DNA from: Tubulanus polymorphus
Lineage: Eukaryota > Nemertea > Palaeonemertea > Tubulaniformes > Tubulanidae
Direction: 5' to 3'
Length of the DNA stretch: 64,000 bases
NCBI RefSeq assembly: GCF_964204645.1
Contig: NC_134028.1
Span: forward strand, 7,357,001-7,421,000
Position numbers and translations under genes: made by a program. Within the stretch, counting starts at the first letter, position 1; each line of letters begins with the position of its first letter. The notes beneath the pieces are model-generated. The model worked only from the letters and a program-made list of their open reading frames with translations, had not been told where the DNA came from and did not search any database. This document shows positions 37,589 to 50,530 of the stretch, one piece after another.

Positions 37589-38683
37589 ATGCGAAATACC
37601 AGCGCAGTCGTAGAATCGACTGATTGTGAGAAATGGAAAAAGGAACGTATCAGATGGGATTTTAAGTTCAGCGTATTGGCATACATCTATTTCGTTGGAC
37701 CAGTAACACTCTTCAGTATGATATTTAACAGCTTTACTTTCATCATTTTGAACACGATGAAAAGTCATTCTTATTATCTAGTAAAAGCCGTAGCTGTCAA
37801 TGATGTTCTGTATTCGTTTTTCGTATTCGTCATGTACCCGCTGAGGACCACTCATGTTTACCGGCTTCTTGGAGATATTGTTTTTCGTGTGGATGACTGG
37901 AATTTCGGTAGAGCGTTTGTAAAAGTTTCTCACGGAGGTTATTACATATTCCTTCTCACTCGTAACTGGTGTGTTTTCTTGTTGAGTTTTGAGAGGTGCG
38001 TTATTGTATTGTTTCCGTTGAAATCCCGTATTTTTTGGAATAGAAAAGTTGTCAATTTGTTGTTAGCGATCATACACCTCGGTTCAGTAGCCATGTACTT
38101 TCCTCACCTCGTTCCTAGATCAAATTTCTATTTTGCAAAGCCTTGCGGTGAATCAGGACCGACCGTAAGTATGGTAAAAAAACTCCCACTATGGCATTTT
38201 CGAGAATTGCGCACAATATTTAAGGCATGGAGGCGGGCGATCTTGAAATGGCCGGAATTCTTAATTGGAGTTATGGTTCCAATGATATTGCTGTGTATAA
38301 CAAACACAGCCTTAATCGTTAATCTGTTAATAAAACAAAAAACACGCGATAAAATGCTGCACACGCAAAAAACTGAAAACCAAACGGAATCGATTACAAT
38401 AGAAAAACGAGTGATGAGAATGGTTATAACGGTTGTTTCTGTTTACATCGCATGCGAGTCAGTGTTTCTTATTGACCGACTCATTTCTAAAAACTACATA
38501 AACTTGAAGGGCAGATACAAATACGGAATGGTTGTGAGGAAAACGGGTATTGGACTTACTGTGGTAGATTCGTGCGCCAACTTTCTTATTTATAGCATAA
38601 CGAACCCCAATTTCAGGCAAGCTGGTTTGAAATTATTACTGGGCTTTGTCAATCGCCTGACGCCTCGTGTCTGTTGTCGATGA
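37589..38683 (+). CDS. Orphan rhodopsin-like GPCR, tandem copy B
   Basis: Intronless, 364 residues, same landmarks as copy A (ERC at 135-137, NFLIY at 331-335). Differences from A that I can read: K9E, R60H, L148I, S157L, K177R, A196V, H198K, P205R, H208R, A209T, I211F, I225L, F234L, N301K. Several in loop 2 and early TM5 need two base changes in one codon, while synonymous changes in the same stretch are few. The frame is intact throughout, so both copies look functional. Shared 5' flanking sequence is only ~40 bp, so the two copies may use different promoters. Confidence 0.86.
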   Translation: MRNTSAVVESTDCEKWKKERIRWDFKFSVLAYIYFVGPVTLFSMIFNSFTFIILNTMKSHSYYLVKAVAVNDVLYSFFVFVMYPLRTTHVYRLLGDIVFRVDDWNFGRAFVKVSHGGYYIFLLTRNWCVFLLSFERCVIVLFPLKSRIFWNRKVVNLLLAIIHLGSVAMYFPHLVPRSNFYFAKPCGESGPTVSMVKKLPLWHFRELRTIFKAWRRAILKWPEFLIGVMVPMILLCITNTALIVNLLIKQKTRDKMLHTQKTENQTESITIEKRVMRMVITVVSVYIACESVFLIDRLISKNYINLKGRYKYGMVVRKTGIGLTVVDSCANFLIYSITNPNFRQAGLKLLLGFVNRLTPRVCCR

Positions 38684-39275
38684 CCGTATATTGTTTCGTA
38701 AATACATGAATACATCTAATTTTCACAGCTCTTATCCGGTGGTATACTGCTGCAGGACACACCACACCGTGGGATTTCCAGTCGACACACAGCCTAATAT
38801 TACACATTCCCAACATCAGTATCTAACATAGACTAATACGTATTGCTTGGTGATCGAAGAATTGCTTTTTGACGCCGTAAAAACTCTTAAACTAATGTTT
38901 ATATTACATTGATACCTAGTATGTGTTATCTAAGGGTTATGTGGAGTCGATGTGAACTGCGTCATCAATATTGGAGTTTCAAAATAGCAATCACAATTAT
39001 TACATTTTGCATCTATTCTATATTCAAAAATATTTCATGACTCATATTTCATAACATTTATTTTCGATAAGTTTTGATGATTATCTTTTGAGGATGTGTG
39101 CACTCCGTCATAAATATATTAGGGCTAGGATCAATACGATTCAATTCAATTATCGATATAGACAAATCCAAAATAATTCATTGAACCTTTAAATGTTGCA
39201 TGATTGTACGATATATTATTTGTTATATATCATTCATTGTCGATAATTTTAATGTTATAAACGTGGACGAAAATA

Positions 39276-39366
39276 GTGTCAACCGGTTGTTGGTTATCAT
39301 ACACTTCGGTTCACTAGCCGTTTACTTTCTTAACCTCGTCCCAAGAGCGTCTTCTTTGCAAAACCT
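39276..39366 (+). pseudogene. GPCR relic in duplication copy B
   Basis: Counterpart of the fragment at 35718-35820 (reads NRLLVIIHFGSLAVYFLNL, then a frame disruption). Its presence in both blocks dates it before the block duplication. Confidence 0.72.
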
Positions 39367-39869
39367 ATTGCCCACATTGGCCAAATGAAACGAGATAATG
39401 ATGAATCAAAGATCGTTCATCTTGTATATAACCAGGGTGATTCCGAGGGTATATAAGGTACTGTTTTGCAGTCGTTTTAAAGCCCCTGGCTAAATGTATG
39501 CATACGTACACCATGGTTTGTAAAACGCTGCAGCGCCGTGTCGGAAAATTATTAGTTTAGAAACTCGAAAGAGATTTCAAAGCACCAAATAATGACAGTG
39601 TGCATAGACTTCGTGCCTCTATTTTTCACAGTACTGATAATGCAAAACTACCACGGAGGCATCGAACTCGTACAATGCAAATGGGTGCAGTTCAAAATAG
39701 CGATAGTTGAATATTTCCACAGGTGAACATATTTCAACTGAAAGTCTAAACATCACGGAAAACCCGTCGAACTTGGTCCCGAATTGAATTCTCAAAATAA
39801 ACGTAGGTTTCAAATGTACCTAATCGAAAATAAGAACACTTAAGAATACATTTACCTCAATAAATCAAT

Positions 39870-40444
39870 ACTGATCCTTAATTTAACATCTCCCTTCACT
39901 CGCTGCTCCAACGCAGTCAGAACATCAGAGTCGAATATTTCAAATGATAGTAAGTTTATTCAATATTTTTACACATTATAAAACAACTTTCTACAAAATG
40001 TGAACTCATGCCCACATAATTTCGATTAACTAAAAAAATGTATCACAGTTGAAAATGTTTTAGAAAAGGACGAATTTTAAGTCGAATAGTATTGACGATT
40101 TAGCATGTAAAATTGTCTAAAGTAGGACAGGTCCACACATCCTGGCTGGTTGCATTGATTGATGACACAGGATGGTGCTCCGGGGATCTAAGTTTTGGTC
40201 GGAAATTTCGAAATCTCTTAGAACATTTCTTAGGAGTTTGGCGTTGTCGTTCTCCTACTTGCCAACGCACAAAATCCGTATCTTACGCTTTCTAACTGCA
40301 TGTTGAAATATCTTTCGACACACTTATGAGAAATGGATATCACATAAATTCATATCCCCGAAGAGTCTCCTTAAAACAAAAGTTAATTCGTATAATCTTG
40401 GCTTGACTAAGTTTCGAAAAGTGTTGTCCGGTTTTAGTTAGTCG
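39870..40444. other. Intergenic region downstream of TBATA
   Basis: Unique sequence holding the 3' UTR side of the minus-strand TBATA gene. No other feature seen. Confidence 0.55.
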
Positions 40445-43400
40445 TTAGACCGTAGCTTCTGTCGGGTTCCAGGCCTTATTCTCGTCGGCTAGCATACACT
40501 GGGTCGTTGGACGCGATCCGTTGGTCATCCTCAGTTTTGGTCCACTTTTTGCAGTACCCGGCGGGCCGCTGCTGGTGGCTGTTTTGAAAACTTGAGAAGT
40601 CGGTGGACGGGCATCTGTAAATGAAAATAAAGCATCCGACTTAAACGAAAATTTCATACGTCGTTTACGTTAAGACAATCCCCGATACACTATATAATAC
40701 TTACTATTTTCAGCAGGAATCGGATCTGGTTTTTTCAATATCTCGGGCAACGGTTCGATGCTGGTTGTTCTCAGATCTCCGTTCTCATCTCGTGTTACTC
40801 GCTGTCTGGAGAAACGACCGTCAGCAATACTCAATCTGGAAATAGTGTACATACAATTAGGAAACTCAATCTATTTCTTCAGACTTGATTGAACGATATA
40901 GCATACACAGTTTTGCAAGATACAAGATTTGTTTTTTTTTCTGAAGTTAACCTTTCAACGATTTTCTCGATGAATTCGTCTTGTTCTTTGTTGGTTGGTT
41001 CGTCCCCATTTTGGGTCGTCCAGTTTTCACCGGGTAAAGCTGTGGCCGGTTTTTCCAGTAATTCTTCAGGCACTTCGTGTGTGCCGGCATCCTCTTGGTT
41101 GAGCGCGGCTCGCACTAAATCCAAAGCCATGTTCTTTTCTAGAATTAGAAAAAAACAGGTTCCAATCATTTCTAATTCCGTGTGGAATTGCATTTTAATT
41201 CAGATAATATGTTGACGGTGTTGAGATGACTTACCGATGTCGCCAGCGGAACAGAGCCAAGCTTGAACTGCATTTAAATCCTCAACTTGCAGTATCTGAC
41301 ACAGCATTGTTAGAACCTTTAAAACATATTAATGCAAAACTATGCGCAAGCTGAGACAAGACATCACGTGGTTCGGGGCTAGGCTGGAGCACAAAACCTG
41401 AGGCACACGATGCAGGGAAACTCAGAAAAATGGAAAACGATGTTTCCGAGATCAAACACGTTTCTGCCTCCTGTTTCCATGTTTCCCTGCGTTGTGTGCG
41501 CACACTACACTGGGAAACGCTCGGAAACATTGTTCTGTCTCCGGTTCGTGTGCGTTAGGCATGTGTGCCCATGTCCTCAAGTAATGAAATTCCCGAAATT
41601 CCCTTAAGTAAGTGCCATATTTACCATGGTTTCCATGTTACCCTCTTCAATGATATGTTCCAGTTCACGTCTGAATTTGTGCCTGGTTCCGGTACGACCA
41701 CGTGACATGGCACGTGATGCTGGTGGTATGAGTCGACCGGTGTTTGCCGAATATTGCGTCTTCGTGTGTCTTTCATTGTCTTGAGTTCTCGGTTTTTGTT
41801 TTTCGGGCGAGGGCGGGGGTATTAGAGCTTTTTCGGTGAATTCTCGCAGCTCATCTCTCCACGACTCGGTCACGGGGACTGTAAGATGCACATACATATA
41901 CATATGTTAATACCAATGAATCTATATCGAAGAAAGTGATTTCGTTGAAAGTGTAATCTAACGTAGCGTGTATGAAAGTTATGACTTTCTAAGGGAATGT
42001 ATTTCTACAATCATAATAACATAAATGATAATTCATTTTGTTTTATAGTGCAGTACAGTATGAAATAATCATTGCACTTGACAATTTTAACAATATAATA
42101 TCGTCAAGCATATCGAATATCTCTTTAAAAACATCAGTGGATTCATAAATGGTGAATTTTGTTCATCCAATTCATGACATTCATCGCTTCAATATATTGT
42201 ATTCTACGCTTTCTATCGATGGTGTATGCCTGAATAGATCCGGCTTAATGCCGTAAATGTTCACATCAAAATCATATTACAGCATTGACAGAAATATCGG
42301 ATTTGTGCATAAATTAATCATACACAGCCTCGCACAATTATGCAAACCTACCTAATCCAACCCGTGGTACTGCCCTTTCTCTCCACGGATAGTTCTGTAA
42401 ACCGGTCCAGTTTTGCATGCCTGTTACCGTGTTGATGGGATGTAGCTTTGTTTTTCCGATGTGTCCCGCATTGACGGGTATTCTCGGGATGTCCCGGGGT
42501 CGATGCTGAGGTGTGAACTGTTTAGGTGGAAGTTGTAACGAGTATCGCGGGTTCGCCATGTAGCCATCGTCGTTCACGGCGCAAATCGGTATGTCTAACA
42601 AACCTAAATACAAGAATGAATTTTTTTTGTAACTGATGAGTGCTTTGGTCTGTTTGGTTCGATTGTAATCCCAGGGGAGGATTCAGGGCGGGCCCCTATT
42701 TTTGGCCAAGATAACAATAACTGCATGGTTATTTTGTTTTACAGAATCCCTTTTAGGATGCTCGGAAATTACTATAAGGTTTTTTTAATGGAAGAAATCG
42801 TACGATGATTTTTTCTACTGAAATATTATGTCAGCCATAATAAACATATACTAAATTCATTTCTTGAACTTTATCATTTGACAAACTGACAAAACATTTA
42901 CTTGTGATTTACCTACGTTTTTCATTTCATTTTTAAGTACGCGCGCATTTCTTACATACAGAGATATTCTTTATATATATATAATAAAACAAATCAAATC
43001 AGACATGACTCCATCGAAGAATTTGCTTTCATATTCACCGGGAAATCAACGGCGTTCTATTGACTGTGCGTTTTATTATGATATAAAACCTTTTCCTTTT
43101 ATCGACGATTGCTTAAGAAACAGACAAAAACCGTCGGCTGTCGCTACAGGTGTCTTTCACGAAAACGACACACTTTAACAGAATGAGTTGAATAGAGCTA
43201 CTTTTTACTTTTCTTCGACACAGTTCTGTAGCGGAATTGTTATCATTGTCGAAGTTGCGGTCTATTTATAAATTAGACGATTAGAATTAAGTCCGTATGT
43301 AAAGATCATTTTTATATATTACGTGTCGTCCTCAAAAGGTCTTTACCCTCCCCAAATTTCAATTTTGATCACGTAACCAACGCGTAACCTCGCAACAGGT

Positions 43401-45595
43401 ACAGCATATTGTCGTTGATTACCTTTGATATGCGTCACACGATTTGGATGAGGATTGTGCCTGGTGAAGAATGAATTCAGACTACGCTGGCCGAATCTAT
43501 AGCCCCCGGAACCCTGTGTACTCGGCCGCGACCCGCTCTTCGAGTGGAACGGCATATTTATGCCCTCTTGAAGTGAACTTCTGATCATTAGGGGAGCTTC
43601 GCTCGGTCTAAACACCTCCGATTGACTCATCTGAAATTGTGAAAAACCTACCGTATTAGATATTACTGTATTTTCCAAAACTAAACTCAATGAAAGAAAT
43701 ACAGCTTTGGATATTCTCAACTTTTTGCAGGGTTGAAATAGGAACTTTGGTATTAATTGATATTTTGTATATACAGTGGAACCTCGTTAATACGAATATT
43801 TCGGGCAAAAGTGAAATTATCGTATTGAATGGGTTTCGTAGTGTCCAAAGCTTGATTGATTTAGATATCTTAGCTCGGACATGCCTTAGATCAACGTAAT
43901 GGACGGGCTTGTTCTCAAACAGAATCGTATTAACGAGGTTCGACAGAATATATATACGACGACAATATAATGGACCGAAATCATTCAAAATTATTCATAC
44001 ATATACAATTAACTAATTGATACGAATATAAATTAATACAAGCATAATGATGTAATGAATCTTCGGATCTGTCCGGAGTTATTTTCCGTACAGTTCCAAT
44101 TTCCTAAGTTTATAGGGAAGAACAGATTGGAATAAAGAGCAACAAAACTACAGGACGCAGTTATCTGAAGAACATGTAAGCGTAAAGCGGTTCTACGAAG
44201 AAGTTTTGATAAGTCTCTGTGGTTCATTTGAATTTGAAATTTTTTCATTTTCACTGATTAAAGCCACGTCGATCTTAAGCTCTCAAAATTTTTCGTGAAA
44301 CCCAGACAGCTATTAAATGAGGCCGGGTCAAGGAATACGGACCGACGCAATCCCCTAGCAATTTCAAATCTTTAATTTGAGTTTTTGTTTTAATAAATAT
44401 GTAGCCTTTAGATTTTGTTACGAATGTCGTGTCTATATCTTGTACGTATGACAATCTGTCGTAATAGCACTAGAAAATAGAATATCCCTAATCGAATCAT
44501 TAGAAGCTATTATCAAACTGTATCAATCATTGAAAGGAAATATGCACTGGACTTGTTTCCATAATTGCGGAAACCAGCGGGTTTGTCATTTCGAAAACAA
44601 ATACACAGTTTTTAACTCAAGAAGTCGATTAATGGCGTTCCGGCTGCGGCTGCTGGCGTCATGACTACCGTATCGGTTTTAAAAAACGATGTCTATACCA
44701 ATCGCCGATAGAAGAATCTCGTATCCCCCAAGTGAAGGGAATAAGTAAACGGATTTCAGAAGCACCGATTAGTGAAGGCTGTCTTTATAAGCGTATCCGG
44801 CTTAGAGTTGGAAATTTCGTTCAATATTGACGAGGATTTTTTTTTTACCCGGTAGCTGCTTTCAGTCGGCACAATTACGTGAACTGATCGCCATAGATCC
44901 ATAAGAAGCAAATTTGCCATCATATGTTATCAACTTTGATTTTTGAAGAAAGTTAACAAAGTCCTCGCCAACGTGTACTAAGGCTAAACAAAAATGATAC
45001 CTTGTTTCTCCAAATCGACCGGGGCGTTTTGCAAAATGCAATGAAATCTGTAATCAATTTATTTCTATAGCTACTTACGGGAAAATTAACAGGTTATTTA
45101 CACGGTGTATAGGCTGACCGCCGGGTCAATTTTAAAGCTAAACAGAAAGGAGAAACAAAGTATAGATTTTTAGCCTAAATTTCAATTCTCGGAATCAATT
45201 TCAAATCCAATCAATATATAGGAAATGAAAATATTACGTTTAATCAATGGAAATGATTAGTTCTATACATCTATAGGGTTTTCAATTTTCATTGATTGTT
45301 CAACACATTTTAGTGGTAATCGTTTCAAAACTGATGAAAATAAGATCTTTTACACTAACCCTTCACCGAAGTTCGGCCTGTTAGATTGATGCGTCATGGT
45401 TAAAATCGATAGTTATATGAAGTACATGAGAACGGAATAAATCGATAAAAGGCAGAGGAAATACGTCTACTAAAAGGACAGATACTTGATTACGAAGGTT
45501 TGATGGTGTCAGACGATGTATTAGATACGTACCGGCCAGTGAGCTGGCTTATTGTAATATCCGGGCGTAAAATAGCCATTATGCATATTAGTCAT
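40445..45595 (-). CDS. TBATA: TBATA (SPATIAL) orthologue
   Basis: Coding exons (minus strand): 45595-45533 (probable), 43630-43423, 42603-42352, 41878-41625, 41316-41235, 41138-40952, 40835-40705, 40614-40445. All joins keep phase. It has 427 residues from the ATG at 43630, or 448 with the upstream exon (MTNMHNGYFTPGYYNK). Family hallmarks: GYRFGQRSLNSFFTRHNPHP then RVTHIKG (residues 43-70 from Met 43630), DIPICAVNDDGY after the next junction, TQYSANTGRLIPPASRA, and a C-terminal pair of helical exons (LTMLCQILQVEDLNAVQAWL and MALDLVRAALN). In vertebrates TBATA is expressed in thymus stroma, testis and brain, and is linked to ciliary/spermatid and cell-cycle roles. Its occurrence here suggests an older ciliary or germline function, which is inference. 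Introns hold a foldback (41401-41540) and a pogo-like MITE (43774-43946). Confidence 0.9.
41401..41540. repeat. Small foldback in a TBATA intron
   Basis: GCAGGGAAAC at 41412 pairs with GTTTCCCTGC at 41481, and a GATGTTTCCGAG segment pairs with CTCGGAAACATTG further out. It probably consists of nested or overlapping copies of one short inverted-repeat element. Confidence 0.55.
43774..43946. mobile_element. Tc1/mariner (pogo/Tigger-like) MITE
   Basis: Terminal inverted repeats of ~22 bp: left CAGTGGAACCTCGTTAATACG, right end complementary with one or two mismatches (CTGTCGAACCTCGTTAATACG on the minus strand). It is ~170 bp long with no coding capacity. The left end is flanked by TA, as expected for this superfamily. 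Confidence 0.8.
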
Positions 45596-46329
45596 GGCGA
45601 CGGCTGCAAAAACCCAAGAATTATATACGCAGTCAGGTATTGAAAACCGATATTTAGAAAAAATGTTTTAAGTAGATTTCGAGGCTGCTCGAGAAAGCGG
45701 CATTTGATTTCTTTAACAGAAACCAATATCGCGAGATTTTCACAAAGGCAGATAATTTACAGCATATTTCTACTGCAGTGTTTCACTAGTTCCAGAAACT
45801 CGGATTGGAGCCCTTGGTAATTCGTAGCATTTTAGTAAATTTCGTCGATTTATAGTTCATCAAGTTGGAACAGGATATGAAATGTTAGACCGTTCCGTTA
45901 CAGGATTCAGTATCGTGAATTGCTCTGATTATGCATGATTATGAATTATTTACTGTTGACATAATCGTTTCAGTATGGTTTGTGCGCACTGAGCGGTCCA
46001 GTGCGCCACAGTGGTCATTGTTCTGTATAGAATCCATTTTCAACCGCTTAATTCCCGTAATAACAATAATAACCTACGCGTAATTACAATATTGATGCCG
46101 GTCAATATATATGATGAATGTGTTTCGATATAAACAAAATCACCTAAGGCTATTCGTAACTAGTAAACAATCGCTGTTCTCGCCATAAACAAGATAAACT
46201 AGGTTCGAATTTGTAAAGTTTCTGATTCCAGTGCTAGACTAGCCTCACTTTGACGTGGAGAACAGATAATAAGTTTAAAATCCAATATATACAGGATTTG
46301 AAAAATTAGAAAAACGAATTTTATTCCAT

Positions 46330-46465
46330 AATTAAAATCAAAATACACGTCGTATTGAACTCTCAATAGAGATCATTGTTAGGTGTTGAGATCACACCTG
46401 ACGATGATCTCTAGTGAGAGCTAAAACGTCGTGCATTTTGGTTTTAATTCTTGATAAATGAAATT
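46330..46465. repeat. Foldback element with hammerhead-like motif remnant
   Basis: Arms ATTAAAATCAAAATACACGT and ACGTCGTGCATTTTGGTTTTAAT are complementary, with a further AGAGATCAT/ATGATCTCT pairing inside. The right arm reads CCTGACGA...AAAACGTCG, similar in order to the CUGANGA...GAAAC of hammerhead ribozymes in Penelope-like elements, but decayed. Confidence 0.6.
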
Positions 46466-48869
46466 CGTTAAGTTTTTAAATTCTATATATAGTGGGTTTT
46501 TTAAACGTATGTTCTGATTCTAGTTTATCCTCATGATGAAAGAAACAATACATAATTTGCCTTTACAAAGGCGACACATGGCTGGTGGAAACTAAATAGA
46601 ATACATGGTAGAACAAAGCCGAAACGTGGCGATGTAATTTCCATGACAGGTCATCATTTCACTATTTCCTGTGTGGTATTCATTCATTTTATGCTTTTTC
46701 GCCAGCAACAATGATAAACTAATCAATAAAGACGTATGCCTCCGTTGTTTTAGTATGCGTTACAAGCTTGAAGAACTATATACATGTATATAATGTTTGG
46801 GGTTGTGTAGGACGAAAACAGAAGAATGAATGCAAAAATGGCGTCGGTAATCTAAAGCGTTAGATTAAGGAAATTATCGAATAGAGTTGCCATATACGTA
46901 TGCATACCACCTGATTTAACGGCAACCTTCGAACTTGTACATAACTAAGGTTTGGATCTTCGTTGTACCATGTACGAAAATGCCCATTGGCCACGTACGC
47001 CATATCGTGGATACTGAATGGCGAGGCTCTATTTTCAAAAGTCAATGAAACGAAGAATGCTGTTAAAGTTACGAAGAAATTGTCAAAGATGAATATTGAG
47101 CAAAATCATAAAATGCGAAATGCAACATGTATAAATTCACTAGACCTTACTATCAGATGTTTATTAACTAACTGCAATCGTTTGATCTCGCTGATGGAAG
47201 ATCCACCAGGATGTGTCCGTCACCAAGGTAACTGTATATGGGGTTCTATCAACAACATAGACACAAACACCGTGAAGATGATACTGGCGCCAATTAACAA
47301 ATAAAAAAATCGAAATCTTAAAAATATGATTGATGGTACTCCGCGATGAAGGGCCGTTTAATGTATTTGGATATAGATTTAATGAACTCCGTACAGATGT
47401 GTGGAGCCAGTTTTCGAAGTGCACTATGGCTCTTTTAATGAAATAACGGGCTCAGATTTCGCTCAACTGTCTTGATAATCGTGAATCGAAATACTGGCCT
47501 GAAATGGTTAATTTCTTATGAATGACAACGAAACAGTTATACATATTTATGTATATCGGCCCGTTAAACACGTATACACGTACCGATACGTGAAATACTT
47601 AATTAATCCGTGAGAGACCGTTGCGCAGATTCAAAGTTCAAATATCTGTCGAGAGGATTAAAGCGTTTCACAACGCCTGGGTGATCCGTTACCGGCAAAA
47701 TTATGATTAAAAGATTTATCACGTTACTGAAAGGTGGCTATATACTGTACAAGCGACATTATAAGTTATCAAAATCCTACTTGAAAATTGCCATAATTCA
47801 TAACTACTTCGATCAAGGTAAACTCCTCTTTTCGCCAAAAAGCACTATAATATGAGTGCCAGTTAAGAGGGCTTTATTTCTCTTGGTGTCTTCACGCGTA
47901 TTACCCAAATATCTTTCAATTTATTTAATCGATACAATATTCATTCAGAAATCTTCTGTCCATATTCATATAAATCATACATACAATTTAAATTGAGGAC
48001 GCATAGCATCACTAAACTGCATAGTATTTGCACAATTCACAAGTTAAATCTAACTTATATAATTATATAAATGTTTTGACTTTGATTATTGAATCGTTTT
48101 ACAGAACGCAAAAGCAAAAGACATATTTTTCTTTCAAACGCTTTAAATGTTCTATATATACATAATTCAGTACAATATCCCACAAATATTATGTACAGCT
48201 CTTTAATCAAACACGTATTTATTGTAAAACTCGTATTATGGACATAGGAAAAAAATAACCGTCATGCGACAGGTTCTACTCAGCACTTCATGAATAATAC
48301 CCGTTTTAACAAGTGAAATTCAGTACATACCGTAAATGATCTGAAAATTAAACCGGAATTAAAACCAAAAAGCCAAAACCCGACTCACATTTAAAAAATT
48401 TCACACAAAACTGCATTTCAATTATCGTTTTTAAACTATTAAGAACCTCTCAGCCAAAATAACTAGAAAATTACAAAACTTTCTTAATTTTTGAAAAAAA
48501 ATCGTTTACCTTTTGTCGTACGTTCGAAAAATCCCGGTGTCAATGTTTCCAAGGGAATAAGTCTATATGGCCTACACTTATCGTGTAAATATGATTTTAA
48601 TGTCTCGAACTGTTTAACAATCGCAGTATTTGTGTACGTACAACACGTCCGGTACTGTGCACGTGAGCCTCGTTTTAACTGGTAACTAAGGACGCCACGC
48701 GCTAGCAGTCGCGAACGACATTGTCGTAAAATCTTCTCTCGATAATCATGCGACACACTGTGGTGGATTTGCGAACTCCGTGTCAACAACATCGAACGCT
48801 GACCAGCGGGACCAAGATTGGATAGGGTCGTAGGTGTAAACCTGGCGTCGAATCAGAAAAATACGTAGA

Positions 48870-48982
48870 TACGGACAGTACTTCATAGGTTAACTATAAA
48901 TTATTATCCATCAAGGTACGAGCTTTCGCTAGCGATGTATAGTAGCGTACCACTAGTTAACCTATTAATCCCTATCTGTCTC
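48870..48982. repeat. Relative of the ELOVL6 3' UTR foldback
   Basis: Shares GTACTTCATAGGTTAACTAT, GAGCTTTCGCTA and ATGTATAGTAG with the element at 27377-27573, and ends in a complementary TAGTTAACCTATTAATCC. It is shorter and lacks the CTGATGA segment. Confidence 0.65.
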
Positions 48983-50456
48983 TTCCATTTACTGATTGGA
49001 TATTGAGGCAATGACAAATGGGAAGAATGATTCTATATTCGAATAAGAATAATCATTTCATATATTCTTTACATTTCCACAGAGTTCATAGCTGTGGTTT
49101 AGATTTCACCTGACGATTAACTATTGAGCCAGTTTCATCATGATGATCCATTCAAATCATACTGTACAAGTTTCTGTAGTAATTTGTTAATTTGTTGCTT
49201 AGAAAAAAAGTAGAAATCTACTGCTTACACGCCCATGCATGCTATATTGGATTATGAAATATATTAAGATGTACTATTTTTCTCGAGTTGATAAGAAACT
49301 TTTTTATTGGCATAAGCGGCAATTGATAAGAAACGACTGCAAGACATATTACACAGTTCTCGCAGAACGACTTGAGCGTTCCGTGAATCTAATCGTTCCG
49401 TGAAACGGCCCTGGCCAGTGACGCAAATGTTTTCCATTCCTGTTTATCGTTGATGACAATTATGATACGAACAAGTCAAATTTTCTATCATAATGACATG
49501 TTATCATTGTCCCATTTTGTAAAAAATACTAACGATTCAGCATTGGTGGAGGATACGCTACCAAAAATACAGTAAACACTTAATCGAAGGAAACTGTTGT
49601 ACAGTCAAATCCCTGTTGTTCTTGGGATATTGAAGCTTGGGATCTGAATGAGAGCATATTTGGATCTATCGTCTGTTTAACTCGATATGATGTGATTTGA
49701 GAATATTTCGATCGAGCAATTGCAACGACGATGACAAATGTTTCAAGTACAACAGCCAACATCTCGTACAGTGCGCGCGGAGACAACATGATTCTACTTC
49801 CGGTTGGCGATGGTTAGTATTTCCATTCGGGTTAAATCGGCAGGCTGGTCACGTGAACCAGATAACCTCGCTAATGGAAACGTTATTGGCCGTTCGACAT
49901 GCGGAATCGCTAATACAGCGCGGGGACCTCACTGAGTGGCATTCGTCAATTTGGTGTGTCAATAAATATTTGATTTAAAGATCTCTGGCGCTTATTAGCA
50001 GACCCTCACGAGGCAGCGATAGGATCGCGCCGGGCTCGCGCTACGAGCCCCGATAGACACGAGTCTGATACGTCATTATCGCAATCTTCTCCACAGCTCG
50101 TCAAACCGATGATAACGACGATTTTTGACAGATCGGTTTACATAAATCATGACTAAAATTATCAAACAATCGCAGAAAATGGATCGAGCATTTGTCTATG
50201 ATGATTTTTGAAGTATCGCATCTGACAACGAGCGCATCTCCTCTAGGGTCGGCCAGTTACCATTTCCGTAATTACCAAGAGAGAATTGCTAAACGAAAAA
50301 ATGCGACTTTTATTTTGTGCAGGGGAATTTAGAAATCGTTAACAGTGTTCTGAATGTCAAAAAGGTCAAAAGTGGAAAATGAAGAAAAGAGTACCGTACA
50401 GTAGAAAGAAGCTTAATCGGACTATTATCCGACTATGATCAAGCGTCTGTATCGAT

Positions 50457-50530
50457 TTTCCCTCGGCAGGAATTCAAACCTAGCCACGGCATGAACCTTG
50501 CTTGAATAGATTGGGGAACGTTGTCGTCGC
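50457..50530 (-). repeat. SINE-like fragment
   Basis: On the minus strand it reads GCCGTGGCTAGGTTTGAATTCCTGCCGAGGG, a degraded B box with the same GAGGG tail as the copies at 30.2 and 58.8 kb. Confidence 0.45.

Larger units (their letters stand above)
37548..39869 (+). repeat. Segmental duplication, copy B (2.3 kb)
   Basis: Second copy of the block at 33997-36320, with scattered single-base changes and small indels. The 5' boundary is CAGCCAATCGCTCG, the 3' boundary near CAATAAATCAATA. Confidence 0.93.

Noticed and set aside
48484-48792. 102-residue minus-strand frame with a possible GTAAAC donor near its end
   Set aside because: No recognisable family and no partner exon; too weak to call a gene.
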